NCBI GenBank assembly: GCA_905250025.1
Contig: CAJNOJ010000038.1
Span: forward strand, 372,001-436,000
DNA from: Adineta ricciae
Lineage: Eukaryota; Rotifera; Eurotatoria; Adinetida; Adinetidae
Reading direction: 5' to 3'
DNA length: 64,000 nucleotides
Shown: positions 59,991-64,000 of the stretch, one piece after another
Position numbering within the stretch: position 1 is the stretch's first letter
Layout of the letters: each line of letters opens with the position of its first letter
Translations under genes and position numbers: made by a program
The notes under the pieces: model-generated
What the model saw: the letters and a program-made list of their open reading frames with translations, nothing else
Database searches by the model: none
Told to the model about the DNA's origin: nothing

Positions 59991-62006
59991 ATGTTTCATC
60001 AACCATTCTATCCTCATCAACCACGACCTCACCAGCCACCACCTCATGCTCATCCACAAACATTTTTCACAACTAATCGTGCTTCGTCGAACTTCTTCAT
60101 TCCAAACCATCCGTTCTACTATCGTCCCAATGCTCCTGCGCCTAATCAAAGTACACACAACTTAAACTGTACTCACGAATTCGATCAAAATGGCATTCAT
60201 CACGGATTTACGTCGATGCCGTCAGGCACTTATCCATCTTATGATTATGGTAATCAGAATTTGGAGCAACAACGTTGGAGACAGAACATGGCTCGAGCTC
60301 AGCAACAACAACAACAACAACAACAGCAGCAGCAACAACAACAGAACCGACGACAAACACCGGCGTTCCATTTTCAAGACAAGTCGACGTCTTATTTTAT
60401 GACTGATCCCATCATTACCAACGATGATCGATTGACCGTAAGAAAGGAAAAGAGAATGTTGACGGTTGCGTATCATGTTCATTTGTAGATTCAACTGACC
60501 AAAGTTCATATTGGACCCAATGGTGATCAACAACGTGTCTTTGTTGAACAAGAATTCAGTAACGAAAATGAATTGAATAAATTTGTTCGAAATCTTCGAC
60601 AAAATTTCGAAAAAACATTTAATAACCGTTCATCTGGAGGTAGCAGTAATATAACTGAAAGTAACAGTTCAGATAGCAAGAAATCTGGGTAAGACTTATC
60701 ACCCGATCTAGTGAGAAAAGAAATATGTTTGAACTACTTTTGGGATGAAGATCAGATCGAAGAAGAAAAAGTCTATCGATCTTGATAAAGATACAGATAT
60801 GTGAATCCATGCATGTACGTCTGTATTTATTTCAGTGTGGTTGTTGTTGAAGAGCCCGATGAAGAACCGAAAATTTATCAACAACAAGCTTACAATGCAA
60901 ATATCGAATCGAGAAAAGCTGCCACCTCATCCGTGGGTAGTCCATTAACATCACCGGAGCTGAATTCTCCATCTTCGACTAAGTTTCACGATCGATCTCC
61001 GTCACCCTCAGACGAACGCCATCATTATTATTATCACCACCATCAACATCATCACAAGTATATTTCTCCACCACCATCACATATATCGTCTGTATCAACT
61101 TCACGCTCGAATCGACGTCATCGGAATAAAATGAAGTATCGTCGTCAGCCAGCGGATGCTCGAGACGAACCTAAACCATCCAGAATATTCGATATACCAA
61201 ATTTTACTCGTCACTATCCACCAACAGTAACACCGCCTCTATCTCGATTTCATCAGAGATTTTCCACTGAACACGACCTTCGCATGAAAAATGAATTTAG
61301 TTTTCCATCATCACAACCACCACCACCAGCAGCATCAACTAACGCAAATGTTCATTGGGTACTGACTCTTATTTATATCTTACATCAACACATTCTTATC
61401 TGATTTCACTTTCTTTATTTTCAGAGACACAATCAAAATGCTTTTCCAAAACATCGTTCACGTTCATATGTACCACCAATGAATGAGAATTACCCTCCTC
61501 CGTGTGGAACACCTCTACGTTTTCAAAATACAGCAGATCCATTCTTTCGACCAATTAATCCAGCTAGATTTGCTGAAACACGTCAGAAAGATATGCAACA
61601 ACAACCACCACCACCACCACCACCATCAGCGTCACCTACAAGATTCCGTCGATCTCAACGTCGCAAAGCCAATCAGCCAACAACGATTTCAGAAAATCAT
61701 GTCTATCCAAACAATGTTCAACAACAGCAACCACGCGTTCATCGAACAAAGTCTGAATCTCGCAATCTTCATCATAATCAACAACGAAGTCGAAGTTCGA
61801 CGAATCAATTTCAATTCTTTTCACCGATTCAACCACCACCAGTGGTTCAAAGACATTTTATCGCATTTCGTTCGCCACCTGTCTTTCTAACATCCGTACG
61901 TTCAGTAGCACCGATGTTTTATCCTACTCAAAGAAGACAATTTGACAGTATGCAACCACAATTTCGTTTAATCAATCATTTTCGTCTGGGTACAAATCGT
62001 TTTTAG
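59991..62006 (+). CDS. Gln/Pro/His-rich disordered protein, unrecognised
   Basis: Four exons, 59991-60437, 60489-60688, 60836-61358 and 61425-62006, join into 583 aa. It begins MFHQPFYPHQPRPHQPPPHA, has a poly-Gln run of about 15 (60300-60345, mixed CAA/CAG), His runs, and Pro runs in exon 4. Exon 2 holds the only ordered-looking part: IQLTKVHIGPNGDQQRVFVE, then NELNKFVRNLRQNFEK. Basic Arg/Ser clusters (SRSNRRHRNKMKYRR) may act as nuclear localisation or RNA-binding signals. No known domain is recognised. Its stop codon overlaps that of the convergent collagen gene. A nuclear or RNA-granule role is only a guess from composition. Confidence 0.75.
60300..60345 (+). repeat. CAA/CAG trinucleotide repeat coding for poly-Gln
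   Basis: About 15 consecutive Gln codons, interrupted CAA and CAG. Length may vary between alleles. Confidence 0.8.
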
Positions 62007-64000
62007 TGTTTCTGTTCATTTCGTTCATTACAATTTGTTTCAATACATAAGATTCCTACATTTGAATCGCTTAGTGAACAAGGCCATAAGTACTGATGAT
62101 GAAATAAACCGTTTCTACTGTCAGGGAGACGACTGGCGATACCCGATAAGCGAGATTCTTGTCGACTCCAATCGAGACCTAAATATACGTATAAATCATA
62201 GGTAGATGGCCACTTAAAAATAGGTATTGCAAAGAATTACAAGTGTCACTTGATGCAGTACCATTTGGAAGACTGCCATGCCACCAGTATTGAAATCTAA
62301 ACAAACATCTGTCATTATGCATAAAAAAACATCAGAATTTACTGAGGTTTCAATCCCTGTACATCCAGGATGTCATGTTGTAGTGGTTTTTGCTCAAAGA
62401 TGTCTTCGAATGAGTCAAACAGAACTTGTTCCTTTGAAAAAACCAATGAAATACATCGTTCAAAGCAACATTTCATGAAAAAACCTACTTGCATGTTCAT
62501 AATTTTAGCATCCAAACAAACTCCATCGAACAGGTTTGCTAACCATTGTGTGCTGGTCGATATGAATGCTCGATAAAAACCTTTCAGTTGATGTCGTTTC
62601 GAAACACGTGCACATAGATCATCATATTCTGATAGTTTCGAGCACATTGTTGGTCGTTTTGGACTGCACATTTTTCGTGCATAGGGACCCAATGCGAAGA
62701 TATGTAACTAATTAAAAGAAACTCATTCGAGCTTTTAGATTCTCAATCTTACTGTTGGACAGGGCAATGGAATCGTACATTGCTATGAGAAGAAAAGGAA
62801 ATCAATCGAATCGATTTTTGGCAAAAAATTGATCTTACCGATTTTTTAGCAGGTAAATTTTGGTCATGAACTGAAGAGGGCTCCTATCATCTAGCATGTT
62901 GTATAATCTGATTTATTATAAAATAGCTTACTGTATTTCCCAAAACTATCGGTATCAGTCTTCCCTGAACTCGCACGAACACATTCTGTAAGTATCCAAA
63001 CTCATCCACAATATGCACGTATGTATGGTCAGAATAGGTTGATAATTTTTCTATTGCCGCTTCCTTCGTAGGAAACACTCGTACACTTGTCTAGCAAAGG
63101 AAAGAATCAGTTTTTCATTAGTAAAGAATTGAATAAGAACCTGTGTAGATTGCATACAGTTCAATGGACAAGATTGGCCTGCATCACCTTTATCTCCTTT
63201 CAATCGTGCATACTAAAAGGATACTCGGAAATGCATACAACAAACTATCATTTTCGACATACTATCTGATAATCAAAATGATAAGGATTTGATACAACAG
63301 ATGGAGATGATGTTGTTTGACAAACACAAGAATTTGCTCGTGCTCTTTGATAAACAATCTTCAAGAAATATCACATTCAAACTAGTTATCACCGATAGAA
63401 ACGATTCCTACCTTTGTATCAGTTATTAATTGCCGGATAGAAAGAGCTAAACGTTCTACATTGATTCGAGAAGACAGACAATCTCTTGTATATATATTAT
63501 ATCGATAGCCACAATCTAAAAGGCATGTCTTTACGAAATGAATTGATTCATATCGTCAACTGACAACCTATCGTACAAACACCTGGATAACCTTTCTCAC
63601 CACGTTCGCCCTAAATTTAACTTCTTACAACTCTTTCAATTTATCTCTTTAATTGATCTTACTTTTTCACAAGGACACACAGGATTTACCTATGCAAAAA
63701 AAACACACGTTGCAACCATCTCGTCTAACGCATGTATCACTCACTTCAGGCATGTACCCATTAGAAGCAGTTACACATCTTACTCCCTGCAAGATATAAA
63801 CAATCTTAATTATCAGATTTGTATACCATTATAACCCTTGGGAAAATAGATCAAATTAAGTTATATGATTACTACACCATATTATCGATGGAAACTATCA
63901 ATGATATACGATATAAACAAACTGCTCTTTAACTGTGACGTATCGAATGAAGAATTTACATAATAATGAGTTTACCATCACTTGAGATGATTCCCTGAAC
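62003..64000 (-). CDS. Multiplexin-type collagen (XV/XVIII-like) with endostatin, C-terminal part
   Basis: Extracellular-matrix protein; the window holds the 3' part and the gene continues past 64000. Stop TAA at 62003-62005. Read on the minus strand: short collagen-like pieces (GERGEKGYPG near 63590; KGDKGDAGQ near 63195), a Cys-containing linker (DCGYRYNIYTRDC), a trimerisation domain (VRVFPTKEAAIEKL ... NVFVRVQGRLIPIVLG, about 62920-63090), then endostatin: RHQLKGFYRAFISTSTQWLA, QVLFDSFEDIF, YWWHGSLPNG, SDTC restored across a 63-bp intron near 62160-62220, and VGILCIETNC at the end. The order trimerisation domain, hinge, endostatin is that of collagens XV and XVIII. Collagenous segments here are unusually short, though more may lie outside the window. 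Confidence 0.85.

Overview
The window reads as gene-dense animal nuclear DNA: AT-rich, with spliceosomal introns mostly about 45-70 bp long (GT...AG) and intergenic gaps often only 100-500 bp. The genes recognised are animal-type (TAF6, FoxB, Id-type HLH, DENND1, RUSC, VDAC, CMC4, MCM9, RRP9, a multiplexin collagen with an endostatin domain). Among them sit a secreted GH78 rhamnosidase and a tandem pair of bacterial-looking GH13 enzymes. Very short introns, compactness, bacterial-type carbohydrate enzymes carrying introns, and a locally homogenised gene pair together suggest a bdelloid rotifer (Adineta or Rotaria-like). That assignment is inference, not proof.

Layout. 1-863 (-): homogentisate dioxygenase, running off the left edge. 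1738-2250 (+): EF-hand protein. 2415-4712 (-): RRP9. 4814-8026 (-): MCM9. 8545-11725 (+): GH78 alpha-L-rhamnosidase. 12097-12468 (-): small His-rich protein with a 9-nt exon. 12888-14578 (+): TAF6. 15257-16011 (+): FoxB. 18180-21564 (+): DENND1. 21787-25984 (+): RUSC-like RUN protein. 26369-27324 (+): UBA-PTH2. 27514-30072 (-): MOXD1/DBH-like copper monooxygenase. 32029-32298 (-): Id-type HLH. 33476-38474 (+): complete non-LTR retrotransposon flanked by a 13-bp target-site duplication. 40805-42269 (+): GT10 fucosyltransferase. 43034-44874 (+): unrecognised protein with an internal repeat. 45158-46453 (-): chitin-binding mucin-like protein. 46780-47551 (-): two uncertain ORFs. 48312-48564 (+): CMC4, a two-exon 67-aa gene. 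48941-51787 and 53672-56136 (-): GH13 tandem pair. 56863-58287 (-): VDAC. 59991-62006 (+): Q/P/H-rich protein. 62003 to beyond 64000 (-): multiplexin-type collagen.

Most genes are unrelated housekeeping or developmental genes, so no operon-like pathway spans the window. The points of most interest are the intact retrotransposon with its ATGATTAG stop/start overlap, the GH13 pair whose near-identity begins exactly at the start codon, the intron-bearing GH78 gene, and the convergent gene pair at 62003-62006 whose stop codons overlap. I found no CRISPR array, tRNA or rRNA, and nothing I could defend as a wholly new biological system.
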